Source of the DNA: Acidovorax soli
GTDB lineage: Bacteria; Pseudomonadota; Gammaproteobacteria; Burkholderiales; Burkholderiaceae_C
DNA: 64,000 nucleotides
Reading direction: 5' to 3'
Assembly: GCF_014207955.1 (NCBI RefSeq)
Contig: NZ_JACHLK010000004.1
Coordinates: forward strand, 124,001-188,000
Shown: piece after piece, positions 25,861 through 33,789 of the stretch
Position numbering within the stretch: the first letter of the stretch is position 1
Layout of the letters: the number at the start of each line of letters is the position of its first letter
Position numbers and translations under genes: made by a program
Notes under the pieces: model-generated
The model's database searches: none
What the model saw: only the letters and a program-made list of their open reading frames with translations
What the model was told of the DNA's origin: nothing

Positions 25861-26691
25861 ATGGAGTTCTACCTCGTCCTCGCCCTGTTCGGCACCCTGG
25901 CCGGTGTCACCACCGTGCTCTTCGGCTTTGGCGGTGGCTTCGTCGTCGTGCCGGTGCTGTACCGCACGCTGGTGCACCTGCATGGCGCGGACAGCGCCAT
26001 CGGCCAGTCGGCCATGCAGGTCGCGGTGGCCACCTCCACCTGCGTGATGATCGTCGGCGCGGGCCTGGCCACGCGGCGCCACCACCGCGCCGGCAATGTG
26101 GACTGGGCCCAGGTGCGGCCACTGCTGGCGGCCATCGCAGCGGGCGCGGTGGCGGGCGCAGCGGCCGCCACGGTGCTGCGCAGCGACTGGGTGCGCTGGG
26201 CCTTTGTGGTCTACCTGGCGTGCACCATCCTCGACGGGCTGCTGCGCCCCGGCTTCATCCGGCCGCGCGTGGCCGACGCGGCACAGGCGGCCAAACCCCG
26301 GCCCTCGGGGCCGCTCACGGCCTTCCTCGGACTCGCCATCGGTGCGGTGGCCGCGTTCCTCGGCGTGGGCGGCAGCGTGATGACGGTGCCGCTGATGCGC
26401 CGGCGCGGCGCGCCCATGGTGCAGGCCACGGCCGCGGCCAACCCGCTCTCGCTGCCCGTGGCACTGGCCGGCACCGCGACCTATGTGCTGCTGGCCTGGG
26501 AGCAGGGCGCGGCGTTCGGCACCGGGTACGCGGGCTTTGTCGACCTCCGGGCCTTTGCCGTGCTGGTCGTGGGCTCGTGGCTGGGCATCCGCCTGGGCGG
26601 GCGCTTCGTGGGGCGCCTGCCCGACGGGCTGCACGCCAAGGTCTACCTGGCGCTGCTCACGCTGGTGCTGCTGGCCATGCTCATGCGCTGA
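25861..26691 (+). CDS. TauE/SafE-family sulfite/organosulfonate exporter-like permease
   Basis: This 276-residue integral membrane protein has two half-repeats of about four membrane segments. The first repeat has VTTVLFGFGGGFVVVPVLY (residues 17-35), the second LGLAIGAVAAFLGVGGSVMTVP. Both glycine-rich motifs mark the TauE/SafE (DUF81) family, which moves sulfite, sulfoacetate or other small anions. A TTG at 25840 would add seven residues, but ATG 25861 gives the standard start. It is divergent from the cupin-AraC regulator. Its last 11 bases overlap the convergent CoA-ligase gene. The substrate is unknown. Confidence 0.87.
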   Translation: MEFYLVLALFGTLAGVTTVLFGFGGGFVVVPVLYRTLVHLHGADSAIGQSAMQVAVATSTCVMIVGAGLATRRHHRAGNVDWAQVRPLLAAIAAGAVAGAAAATVLRSDWVRWAFVVYLACTILDGLLRPGFIRPRVADAAQAAKPRPSGPLTAFLGLAIGAVAAFLGVGGSVMTVPLMRRRGAPMVQATAAANPLSLPVALAGTATYVLLAWEQGAAFGTGYAGFVDLRAFAVLVVGSWLGIRLGGRFVGRLPDGLHAKVYLALLTLVLLAMLMR

Positions 26692-28486
26692 CGATCACCT
26701 CGGCGCGCAGCGGAGTCGCGTGCAGGGCGTGCACGTCTTCCTCGCGGTGGGCGAGCACGGCGCCCTGGTTGATGTAGCCCTTGTCGGTGATCTCGCCCGC
26801 ATCCGCATCGGGCGGCGTGCGCAGCACCAGCGCGCGCGTGGGGCATTGCGATGAACCGGCGCCGGCATCGCGCTTGGCGCGCATCAGTGCGCGCAGCGCC
26901 TGCTCCAGGCGCGGCGCATCGCCCGCGCCGGCGGCCGAGGGAAAGACCAGCATGCCCACCTCGTCGCGGTCGTGCCCGGTGAGCACGATGTCCTGCACCA
27001 GCGGCGCGAGCTGCGAGACCAGCTCCACGCGCAGCGTGCCCACCGAGACCCAGCTGCCGGTGGAGAGCTTGAAGTCCTCGGCCACGCGGCCGTTGAACAC
27101 CACGCCGCGCTCGGGGCGCCGCGCATCCGCCAGCAAGCCCGCGTCGCCAATGCGGTAAAAGCCGTCCTCGTCGAAGGCCGCCGCCGTCTCGCGCGGCGCA
27201 TTGCGGTAGCCCGGGAACACCGACACCCCTTTCACGCGCATCTCCAGCTTGCCGCCGTTGGGCACCAGCTTGAGCGTGAGGCCCGGCAGCGGTGCGCCGA
27301 TGCAGCCCGCACCCTGCATGCGCCAATGGGCTGTGGTGATGGCCGGGGCGGTCTCGGTCGCGCCCCAGGAGGTGGTGAGCCACAGCGGCTGGCTCGGCCG
27401 GGCCCTCGCGGCCACGGCTTCGAGCCGTTGCCAGGTAGACGGTGCGAGCGCCGCCGCCGCGTAGAAGGCCAGGCGCAGGCGCGAGAACACCTCGGCCGCG
27501 AGGGCCGGGTCGGATTCGAGCGCAGGCAGCAGCATGTCGAAGCCGCGCGGCACATTGAAGAGCAGGGTGGGCCGCACCTCGCGCAGGTTGCGCAGGGTCT
27601 TCTCGATCAGGCCCGGTGCGGGCCGGCCCTCGTCGATGTAGAGCGCGCCGCCGTGGCACAGCACCATGTTGAGGTTGTGGTTGCCTCCGAAGGTGTGGCT
27701 CCAGGGCAGCCAGTCCACCAGCACGGGCTTCTCATGGTCGAGAAAGCGCCAGACCTGGGCGATCATCTGCTGGTTGGCGCAGAGCATGCGGTGGGTGTTG
27801 ATCACCACCTTGGGCTTGCCGGTGGAGCCCGAGGTCAGCAAATACTTGGCATGGGTGTCGGGCGTGATGGCCGCGAAGGCCTGGGCCACGGCCGGTGTTT
27901 CCCGGGCTGCGAGCAACTGCGCAAAGTCGATGGCGCCCGGGACCTCCTCTGCGTTGCGGCTGAACACCTGCACCGCACTGCCGCCATAGCCCGCGAGGGC
28001 GGGCGCATAGGTGCGCGCGTCCGAGGCATAGACCAGGCAGGGGTCGAGCGCGGCCAGCATGCTGTGCAGCCGGCCCGGGTCGCGCGAGCGTGCATACGCG
28101 CTCGACAGCGAGCACGGCGTGCGGCCGATGTGCATGGCCGCGAGCATCAGCACCGCATGGTCCACCGCGTTGTCCGACAGGATGGCGATGGGGCGCCCTG
28201 CGGGCAGGTTCCTGTCGAGCAGCGACTGGGCCACCGCGCCCACGGCCTGGCGCAGCTGGGCATAGGTCAGGCGGCGCCAGTCCGCGCCGTCGTCGGTGCG
28301 CTCGGCCAGGGCCAGCGCGTCGGGGGTTTCGTGGGCCCAGCGCTCCAGCCACTCGCCCACACAGCGGGCATACGGGCCCAGCGGCTCGGGCGAGTGCAGG
28401 GTGAAGGCGCCGCCGGGCAGCGGGGTGTGGACGGTGCTCGGGGGCGCCATCTCGGCGGGGTCGTCGACGAAATCGGTGGGCATCAT
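26681..28486 (-). CDS. Feruloyl-CoA synthase-like AMP-forming acyl-CoA ligase
   Basis: This 601-residue ANL-superfamily ligase has the P-loop-like LLTSGSTGKPKVVINTHRML, in the form typical of feruloyl-CoA synthases (VINTxRML). It also has WLPWSHTFGGNHN, TTSWGATETAPAI, YRNAPRETAAAFDEDGFYRIGDAG and NGRVAEDFKLSTGSWVSVG. It would activate a hydroxycinnamate or related acid with ATP and CoA. It is last in an operon with a beta-keto-acid-cleavage enzyme and a hydroxyacyl-CoA-dehydrogenase-like protein, rather than with the usual feruloyl-CoA hydratase-lyase and vanillin dehydrogenase. The substrate may therefore differ from ferulate. The start is ATG 28486 (MMPTDFVDD). Confidence 0.8.
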   Translation of the reverse strand: MMPTDFVDDPAEMAPPSTVHTPLPGGAFTLHSPEPLGPYARCVGEWLERWAHETPDALALAERTDDGADWRRLTYAQLRQAVGAVAQSLLDRNLPAGRPIAILSDNAVDHAVLMLAAMHIGRTPCSLSSAYARSRDPGRLHSMLAALDPCLVYASDARTYAPALAGYGGSAVQVFSRNAEEVPGAIDFAQLLAARETPAVAQAFAAITPDTHAKYLLTSGSTGKPKVVINTHRMLCANQQMIAQVWRFLDHEKPVLVDWLPWSHTFGGNHNLNMVLCHGGALYIDEGRPAPGLIEKTLRNLREVRPTLLFNVPRGFDMLLPALESDPALAAEVFSRLRLAFYAAAALAPSTWQRLEAVAARARPSQPLWLTTSWGATETAPAITTAHWRMQGAGCIGAPLPGLTLKLVPNGGKLEMRVKGVSVFPGYRNAPRETAAAFDEDGFYRIGDAGLLADARRPERGVVFNGRVAEDFKLSTGSWVSVGTLRVELVSQLAPLVQDIVLTGHDRDEVGMLVFPSAAGAGDAPRLEQALRALMRAKRDAGAGSSQCPTRALVLRTPPDADAGEITDKGYINQGAVLAHREEDVHALHATPLRAEVIVSA

Positions 28487-28509
28487 GGGGGCTCTTGTTC
28501 TGGGTGGGG

Positions 28510-29451
28510 TCAATCGAGGTGGCCAGACGCCTGCTTGGCGCGCAGCAGGTCCAGCAGCAGGGCATCGCGCGTGCGCGCCAGGTCTTCGGTGGTGCGCTGG
28601 CCCAGCTCCTCGGCAACGCCCTGCGCCACCTGCTGTTTCAGGGCATCGGTCATGGCGGGGGCGCCCAGGTCCTGCCACCAGCTCTCGATGGGACCGCCCA
28701 GGTGGGCCAGCACATGGGCCACGCCGCCCGCGCCTCCCGAGAGGTGCAGGTTCATGAACGGCCCCATCAGCGCCCAGCGCAGCCCGGGGCCTTGGGCGAT
28801 GGCGGTGTCGATGTCGGCCACCGTGGCCACGCCCTCGTTCACCAGGTGGAAGGCCTCGCGCCACAGCGCGGCCTGCAGCCGGTTGGCGATATGGCCCTTG
28901 ATCTCGCGGCGCACCTGGATGGGGCGCTTGCCGATGGCGGTGTAGAAGGCCATGGCGCGCGCGATGGCCTCGGGCGCGGTCTGCTCGCCGCCGCCCACTT
29001 CCACCAGCGGAATCATGTGCGGCGGGTTGAACGGGTGGCCCAGCACCACGCGCCCGGGTGTGGCGCACAGCGCCTGCATGGCCGTGACCGACAGGCCCGA
29101 AGAGCTCGATGCCAGGATGGCATGGGCCGGGGCCGCTGCATCGATCTGGCTGAACAGCTCGGCCTTGAAGTCGGCGCGCTCGGGCCCGCTTTCCTGCACG
29201 AAGTCGGCGTTGGCCACCGCGTCTTCCAGCCGTGCATGGAAGGCCAGGCGCGCCAGGCTGGCGCCCGGCGCCAGGCCCTGGCGCTCCAGCGTGGGCCAGT
29301 GCGCGGCCACGGCTTCGCGCAGGCGCTCCTCGGCGCCGGGCGAAGGGTCGGTCGCCGCCACGTCCAGCCCGCGCGCCAGGAAGTAGGCGGCCCAGCTGGC
29401 GCCGATGACGCCGGTGGCCACCACGGCGACGCGCTTCACGGTCGAATCCAT
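28510..29451 (-). CDS. 3-hydroxyacyl-CoA dehydrogenase-family protein (carnitine dehydrogenase-like)
   Basis: This 313-residue NAD-dependent beta-hydroxyacid dehydrogenase of the HCDH family has N-terminal Rossmann VAVVATGVIGASWAAYFLARG, the catalytic segment SSSSGLSVTAMQ, and LGHPFNPPHMIPLVEVGGG with the catalytic His. KGHIANRLQAALWREAFHLV starts the C-terminal domain. The architecture fits L-carnitine or L-gulonate dehydrogenase rather than the fatty-acid enzyme. Unusually, the first Gly of the GxGxxG cofactor loop is Ala (A12). It lies 14 bases after the Bug gene and beside a beta-keto-acid-cleavage gene. The carnitine pathway uses the same pair, so oxidation of a 3-hydroxy acid to a beta-keto acid is likely. 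Confidence 0.8.
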   Translation of the reverse strand: MDSTVKRVAVVATGVIGASWAAYFLARGLDVAATDPSPGAEERLREAVAAHWPTLERQGLAPGASLARLAFHARLEDAVANADFVQESGPERADFKAELFSQIDAAAPAHAILASSSSGLSVTAMQALCATPGRVVLGHPFNPPHMIPLVEVGGGEQTAPEAIARAMAFYTAIGKRPIQVRREIKGHIANRLQAALWREAFHLVNEGVATVADIDTAIAQGPGLRWALMGPFMNLHLSGGAGGVAHVLAHLGGPIESWWQDLGAPAMTDALKQQVAQGVAEELGQRTTEDLARTRDALLLDLLRAKQASGHLD

Positions 29452-29465
29452 GCAGGGGGCTCCTT

Positions 29466-30473
29466 TCAGGACTCGGCCGTGAAGCCGATCTTCTTGACCA
29501 AGGGGCCCCAGCGGTCGAATTCCGCATGCTGGGATGCCGCCATCTCCGCCGCCGTGGAGCCCTGGGCGATCAGCCCCACCACGGCCAGGCTGTCGATGAC
29601 GGACTTTTCCTTGATCGCCGCGTTGATGGCGGCATTGGCCGCAGCCACCACCGGGGCGGGGGTCTTGGCGGGCGCGTAGAAGCCGAACCATTCCTCGGTG
29701 GTCAGCTCGGGGAAGCCCTGCTCGGCAAAGGTCGCGACCTCGGGCGAGAACGGCGAGCGCGCCTTGCCCGAAGTGGCCAGCAGCCGCAGCTTGCCGGCCT
29801 TGTGGTTGGGGATGAAGTCGCCGCTTGGGGTCACCATCGCCGCGATCTGGCCGCCCACCACGTCGGTCACGCCGGGCACCGAGCCGCGGTAGGGCACATG
29901 CTTCAAATCCACGCCGTTGTTGATGCCCAGCAGCGCACCGATGAAGTGCGGTGTGGAGCCGGCCGCGGGCGAGCCGTAGTTGGCCTGGCCCGGGTTGGCC
30001 TTGGCCCAGGCCAGGAAGTCCTTCACGTTCTTCACCGAGGCCGGTACCAGCGGCCCCACGGCCAGGCCGTGGTGCATGATGGCCGCGATGGACACCGGCA
30101 CGAAGTCCTTGACCGGGTCGTAGCTGAGCTTGCTGTAGATGTGCGGGTAGATCGAGGTGCACGAGAACGGCGAGAGCGTGAGCACGCTGCCATCGGCCGC
30201 CGCGCCCCGGAGCGATTCGAGCGCGATGCGCCCGCCCGCGCCGGGCTTGTTCTCCACCACGCCGGCATTGCGCGTGTAGGCCGAGCCCGCGAGCTTCTCG
30301 CCCACGCGGCGCGCCACGCTGTCGCCCGAGCTGCCGGCCGGAAAGCCATAGAGGATCTTCACCTGCTCGATGCCCTGGGCGAAGGCCGCCAGGGGAGAAA
30401 GGCCGCCCAGCGCAGCGGCTGCGCCCAGGTGGCCCAGGAAGTGGCGGCGTGTTGTGCCTGTCGTCATCGTCAT
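29466..30473 (-). CDS. Bug/TctC-family solute-binding protein with Tat-type signal
   Basis: This 335-residue TctC-type binding protein has leader TTRRHFLGHLGAAAALGGLS with a twin arginine, cleaved near AAFAQG. Family hallmarks are KILYGFPAGSSGDSVARR, NKPGAGGRIALE, NYGSPAAGSTPHFIG, GQIAAMVTPSGD and FAEQGFPELTTEEW. It binds an organic acid in the periplasm. No TctAB genes are nearby. It lies between the beta-keto-acid-cleavage gene and the dehydrogenase gene, so it probably binds that pathway's substrate. The start ATG 30473 precedes a second Met at 30467. Confidence 0.88.
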   Translation of the reverse strand: MTMTTGTTRRHFLGHLGAAAALGGLSPLAAFAQGIEQVKILYGFPAGSSGDSVARRVGEKLAGSAYTRNAGVVENKPGAGGRIALESLRGAAADGSVLTLSPFSCTSIYPHIYSKLSYDPVKDFVPVSIAAIMHHGLAVGPLVPASVKNVKDFLAWAKANPGQANYGSPAAGSTPHFIGALLGINNGVDLKHVPYRGSVPGVTDVVGGQIAAMVTPSGDFIPNHKAGKLRLLATSGKARSPFSPEVATFAEQGFPELTTEEWFGFYAPAKTPAPVVAAANAAINAAIKEKSVIDSLAVVGLIAQGSTAAEMAASQHAEFDRWGPLVKKIGFTAES

Positions 30474-30526
30474 GTCTTGTCTCCTTGTTGTCGTGGTGGG
30501 ATGGTGGTTGCAATGCCCGGTCGGGG

Positions 30527-31450
30527 TCAACCCAGGGCAAACTCGGGGCGGGGGCCGCCTACCCGCGGCAGGCCCATCAGGGCGCGCGCTTCGGCGGGCG
30601 TGGCGGGCTCCATGTCCAGCTCGCGGATGATGCGCACGATGCGCTCGGTGAGCTGCACATTGGTGGCCAGCTCGCCCTGGCGGAAGTACAGGTTGTCCTC
30701 CAGCCCCACGCGCGCATGCCCGCCCAGCAGCAGCGCGGCCACATTGGCTTCGAGCTGCGAGGGGCCGATGCCGCTCACGCAGAACAGGCTGTTCTTCGGC
30801 AGCGTGTCCACCATCATCTGCAGGTGGCGCGGCGAGTAGGGCATGGCGTTCTGGAAGGCGCGGTGCACGTTCATCACCAGGTTGATGAAGTGCGGGCCGT
30901 CGTCGTCGTGGCCTTCCTCGATCAGGGTCGTGGTGTCCTGCAGGATGTGGGTGGGGCTGAACACCTCCCACTCGGGCTTGATGCCGCGCGCCTTCATGCC
31001 GGCTGCCAGCTCACGGCCGCGGCTGAGCGGCGTGTCCATCAAAATCTCGCGGCCGTCGAAGCTCAGGTTCAGCGTGGTGGCGTCCAGGGTGCACATCTCG
31101 GCGCCGGCGTCCATGCCCTTGATGCGCTCTTCCCAGGCGATCTCCCAGCGCCCGCCGGGCAGGGGCTTGACCATGTCGCCGTGCACGCCGCCGCCGGTGG
31201 AGTTGTTGAGCACGATGTCGCAGCCCTTGGCGCGGATGCGGCTGTTGATGTCGCGGTAGACGTCGGCATTGCAGGTGGCGCCGTCGTCGGGCCGGCGCGC
31301 GTGGATCGCCACCACGCTGGCGCCGGCATTCCAGCAGCGCTCCACGTCGTCGGCGATCTCGGCCGGCTGGGTGGGCAGGTGGGGGTTTTGCGACTTGTGG
31401 GCCATGCCGCCCGTGGGGGCGATGGTGACTATGACTTTGCGCTTGCTCAT
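30527..31450 (-). CDS. Beta-keto acid cleavage enzyme (BKACE, DUF849 family)
   Basis: This is a 307-residue TIM-barrel protein of the 3-keto-5-aminohexanoate cleavage enzyme family. The family condenses a beta-keto acid with acetyl-CoA to give acetoacetate and a new acyl-CoA, using Zn. Recognisable parts are [61 protein letters not shown] and [13 protein letters not shown], which carries the Zn-ligand Glu. In place of the usual HxH Zn motif it reads [12 protein letters not shown]: only one His remains and Ala stands where the first ligand should be. It is first in an operon with Bug, HCDH-like and CoA-ligase genes, and is divergent from a Crp-type regulator. Confidence 0.85.
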   Translation of the reverse strand: MSKRKVIVTIAPTGGMAHKSQNPHLPTQPAEIADDVERCWNAGASVVAIHARRPDDGATCNADVYRDINSRIRAKGCDIVLNNSTGGGVHGDMVKPLPGGRWEIAWEERIKGMDAGAEMCTLDATTLNLSFDGREILMDTPLSRGRELAAGMKARGIKPEWEVFSPTHILQDTTTLIEEGHDDDGPHFINLVMNVHRAFQNAMPYSPRHLQMMVDTLPKNSLFCVSGIGPSQLEANVAALLLGGHARVGLEDNLYFRQGELATNVQLTERIVRIIRELDMEPATPAEARALMGLPRVGGPRPEFALG

Positions 31451-31521
31451 CGGGGTCCTGGTGGAGAATTGCGGGGTGCTCCGCATTGTTTTTCTGGGCA
31501 CCTTTCCACTCAGTCATCGCG

Positions 31522-32283
31522 ATGACATTTGGGGGCAGGGTATACGCGGGGCCTTGTGCTTTCAGCCGGGAGAAATCCACCTTGCCAGCCCCTTCGGCGC
31601 CGCCCGCACGGCCGTCCACCACCAGCCTGCTGGCTGCGTCCGCCTGGTTCCCGCTGCTCGATGCGCCGGCGCAGCAGCGCGTGCTCGACGATGTGCGCGA
31701 GGTCGAGGTGCCCGCGGGCGGCGCGCTGTGCCGGCGTGGCGACATCCCCGTGCACTGGTTCGGTGCCATCGAGGGCCTGCTCAAGTGGTCCGTGACCTCG
31801 GACGACGGGCGCGCCGTGACCCTGGGCGGCCTGTCGGCCGGCAGCTGGTTCGGCGAGGGCACGCTGCTGCGCGCCCTGCCGCGCACGGCCGACATCATCG
31901 CCCTGCGGCCCAGCCGGGTGGCGGTGCTGCCGGGGGAGACCTTCTCGTGGCTCCACGCCACCCAGCGCAGCTTTGACCACTTTCTGCTGCGCCAGATCAA
32001 CGAGCGCATGCACTGGTTCCTGGGCACCTTCACGGCCCACCACCTGCTCGATACCGACAGCCAGGTGGCGCGCGCCCTGGCCGGGCTGTTCCACCCCTTC
32101 CTCTACCCGGGCATGGACCGGCACCTGCAGATCTCGCAGGAGGAGATCGCCAACCTCACCGGCGTGTCGCGCCAGCGCTGCAATGCGGCTTTGAAGCGCC
32201 TGCAGGAGTCGGGCATTTTGCAGATCGAGTACGGCGGCATCACCGTGCTCGATCTGCCCGGGCTCAGGCGGTATGTCGAGTGA
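31522..32283 (+). CDS. Crp/Fnr-family transcriptional regulator
   Basis: This is a cyclic-nucleotide-binding-fold regulator of about 253 residues. The N-terminal cNMP-type barrel shows VPAGGALCRRGDIPVHWFG, LSAGSWFGEGTLLRALP and RTADIIALRPS. A dimer helix and C-terminal winged helix follow, with LQISQEEIANLTGVSRQRCN and LQESGILQIEYGGITVLD. It lacks the Fnr cysteine cluster. It is divergent from the BKACE operon and probably regulates it. Start choice is uncertain: ATG 31522 has no ribosome site, whereas a TTG at 31582 follows GGGAG by 9 bases and would give a 233-residue protein of more usual length. It abuts the aldehyde-dehydrogenase stop on the opposite strand. Confidence 0.85.
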   Translation: MTFGGRVYAGPCAFSREKSTLPAPSAPPARPSTTSLLAASAWFPLLDAPAQQRVLDDVREVEVPAGGALCRRGDIPVHWFGAIEGLLKWSVTSDDGRAVTLGGLSAGSWFGEGTLLRALPRTADIIALRPSRVAVLPGETFSWLHATQRSFDHFLLRQINERMHWFLGTFTAHHLLDTDSQVARALAGLFHPFLYPGMDRHLQISQEEIANLTGVSRQRCNAALKRLQESGILQIEYGGITVLDLPGLRRYVE

Positions 32284-33750
32284 TCAGAACGGGTAGGGCA
32301 CGGGCTTGGCCAGGGTGCTCACCCACTGCGTGGTGGTGAAGGTCTCCAGGTTGGCCGGCCCGCCAAAGCGCCCGCCGCTGCTCGATGCCCCCATGCCGCC
32401 GAACGGCACCTGGAACTCGTTGTTCACCGGCTGGTCGTTGATGTGCACCATGCCCGTCTTCAGGCGCGCGGCCAGGGCCGTGGCGCGGCCCAGGTCGGCG
32501 CTGTGGATGGCAGCGGCCAGGCCGTAGTCGCTGCCGTTGGCCAGGGCCACGGCCTCCTCGTCGGTGTCGAACACGGTGATGGGCGCCACGGGGCCAAAGA
32601 TCTCCTCGCCGAAGGCCGGCATCTGCGGCGTCACGCCGGTGAGCACCGTGGGGCGGTAGAAGCGCCCGTCGTGCGTGCCGCCGGTCACCAGCGTCGCGCC
32701 GGCCGCGATGCTGGCCTGCACGATGCCGTGCACCTTGGCCGTCTGCCGGTCGTTGATCAGCGGGCCCAGGTGCACGGGGCCCCGGGCCGGGTCACCCACC
32801 ACCAGGGCCTGGGCGCGCGCGGCCAGCTTCTCGGCGTAGGCGTTTGCCACGCTGCGGTGCACCAGGTGGCGACCGGCCTGCATGCAGATCTGCCCCTGGT
32901 GCAGAAAGGCGCCCCAGGCCGCGCACGAGGCCGCGCCGTCGAGGTCGGCGTCGGGCAGCACGATCATCGCGTTGTTGCCGCCCAGCTCCAGGATCACTTT
33001 CTTGAGCGCCCGCCCGCAGGCCTCGCCGATGCCCCGGCCCACGGCGGTGGAACCGGTGAAGGACACCATGTCGGTCAACGCATGGCGCACCAGCGCGTCG
33101 CCGGTCTCGGCGCCGCCGGGCAGCACCTGCAGCACGCCGGGCGGCAGGCCCGCATCCGCGAACAGCTGGGCCACCAGCAGGCCGCCGGTGACGGCCGACT
33201 GCACATCGGGCTTGAGCACCACGGCATTGCCCAGCGCCAGGGCCGGCGCCACCGAGCGCATGCCCAGCAGCAGCGGGAAGTTCCACGGCGCGATCACCGC
33301 CACCGTGCCCACGGGCACGCGGCGCCAGCTGTTGCTGCGCCCGGGCAGGGCCGAGGGGAACTGCAGGCCATCGGCCTGCATGGGCAGGGCGGCCGCCATC
33401 CACAGCTGCTCCACCGTGGCATGGGTCTCCCACTGGGCCTTGGGCTCGATGGAGCCGCACTCGCGCACGTTCCAGTGGATGAATTCGGCGCTGCGCGTCT
33501 CCAGCAGCGCGGCGGCGCGGCGGATGACGGCAGCACGCTGGTCGAAGGGCGTGGCGGCCCAGGCGGCGCCGGCCTCGCGGGCGCGCTGCAGTGCGGCATC
33601 GACGTCCTCGCGGTCCGCCAGGCCGGCGCTGGCCAGCACGGCGCCGGTCGCTGCCTCGCGCACGTCCTGCGTGCCGCCGTGGGCGACCTGCCAGCCGTTG
33701 GTGTAGATCTTGCCGGCCCAGGCCGGGGTGGGAGTGGTGCTTGCGTCCAT
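32284..33750 (-). CDS. NAD(P)-dependent aldehyde dehydrogenase (benzaldehyde/vanillin dehydrogenase-like)
   Basis: This 488-residue ALDH-superfamily enzyme has APWNFPLLLGMRSVAPALALG, NAVVLKPDVQSAVTGG, SFTGSTAVGRGIGE (cofactor loop), LELGGNN with the catalytic Glu, and QGQICMQAGRH with the catalytic Cys. It ends with PFGGMGASSSGGRFGG. The cysteine context QICM and the overall pattern fit benzaldehyde, salicylaldehyde or vanillin dehydrogenases. It lies 39 bases downstream of a GMC alcohol oxidase gene on the same strand, so the pair would convert an aromatic alcohol to its acid. The box genes downstream in the window would then degrade benzoate. Confidence 0.87.
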   Translation of the reverse strand: MDASTTPTPAWAGKIYTNGWQVAHGGTQDVREAATGAVLASAGLADREDVDAALQRAREAGAAWAATPFDQRAAVIRRAAALLETRSAEFIHWNVRECGSIEPKAQWETHATVEQLWMAAALPMQADGLQFPSALPGRSNSWRRVPVGTVAVIAPWNFPLLLGMRSVAPALALGNAVVLKPDVQSAVTGGLLVAQLFADAGLPPGVLQVLPGGAETGDALVRHALTDMVSFTGSTAVGRGIGEACGRALKKVILELGGNNAMIVLPDADLDGAASCAAWGAFLHQGQICMQAGRHLVHRSVANAYAEKLAARAQALVVGDPARGPVHLGPLINDRQTAKVHGIVQASIAAGATLVTGGTHDGRFYRPTVLTGVTPQMPAFGEEIFGPVAPITVFDTDEEAVALANGSDYGLAAAIHSADLGRATALAARLKTGMVHINDQPVNNEFQVPFGGMGASSSGGRFGGPANLETFTTTQWVSTLAKPVPYPF

Positions 33751-33789
33751 GGACTGTCTCCTTGGGGTTGGGAAGAGGGGGCCGAGGGT

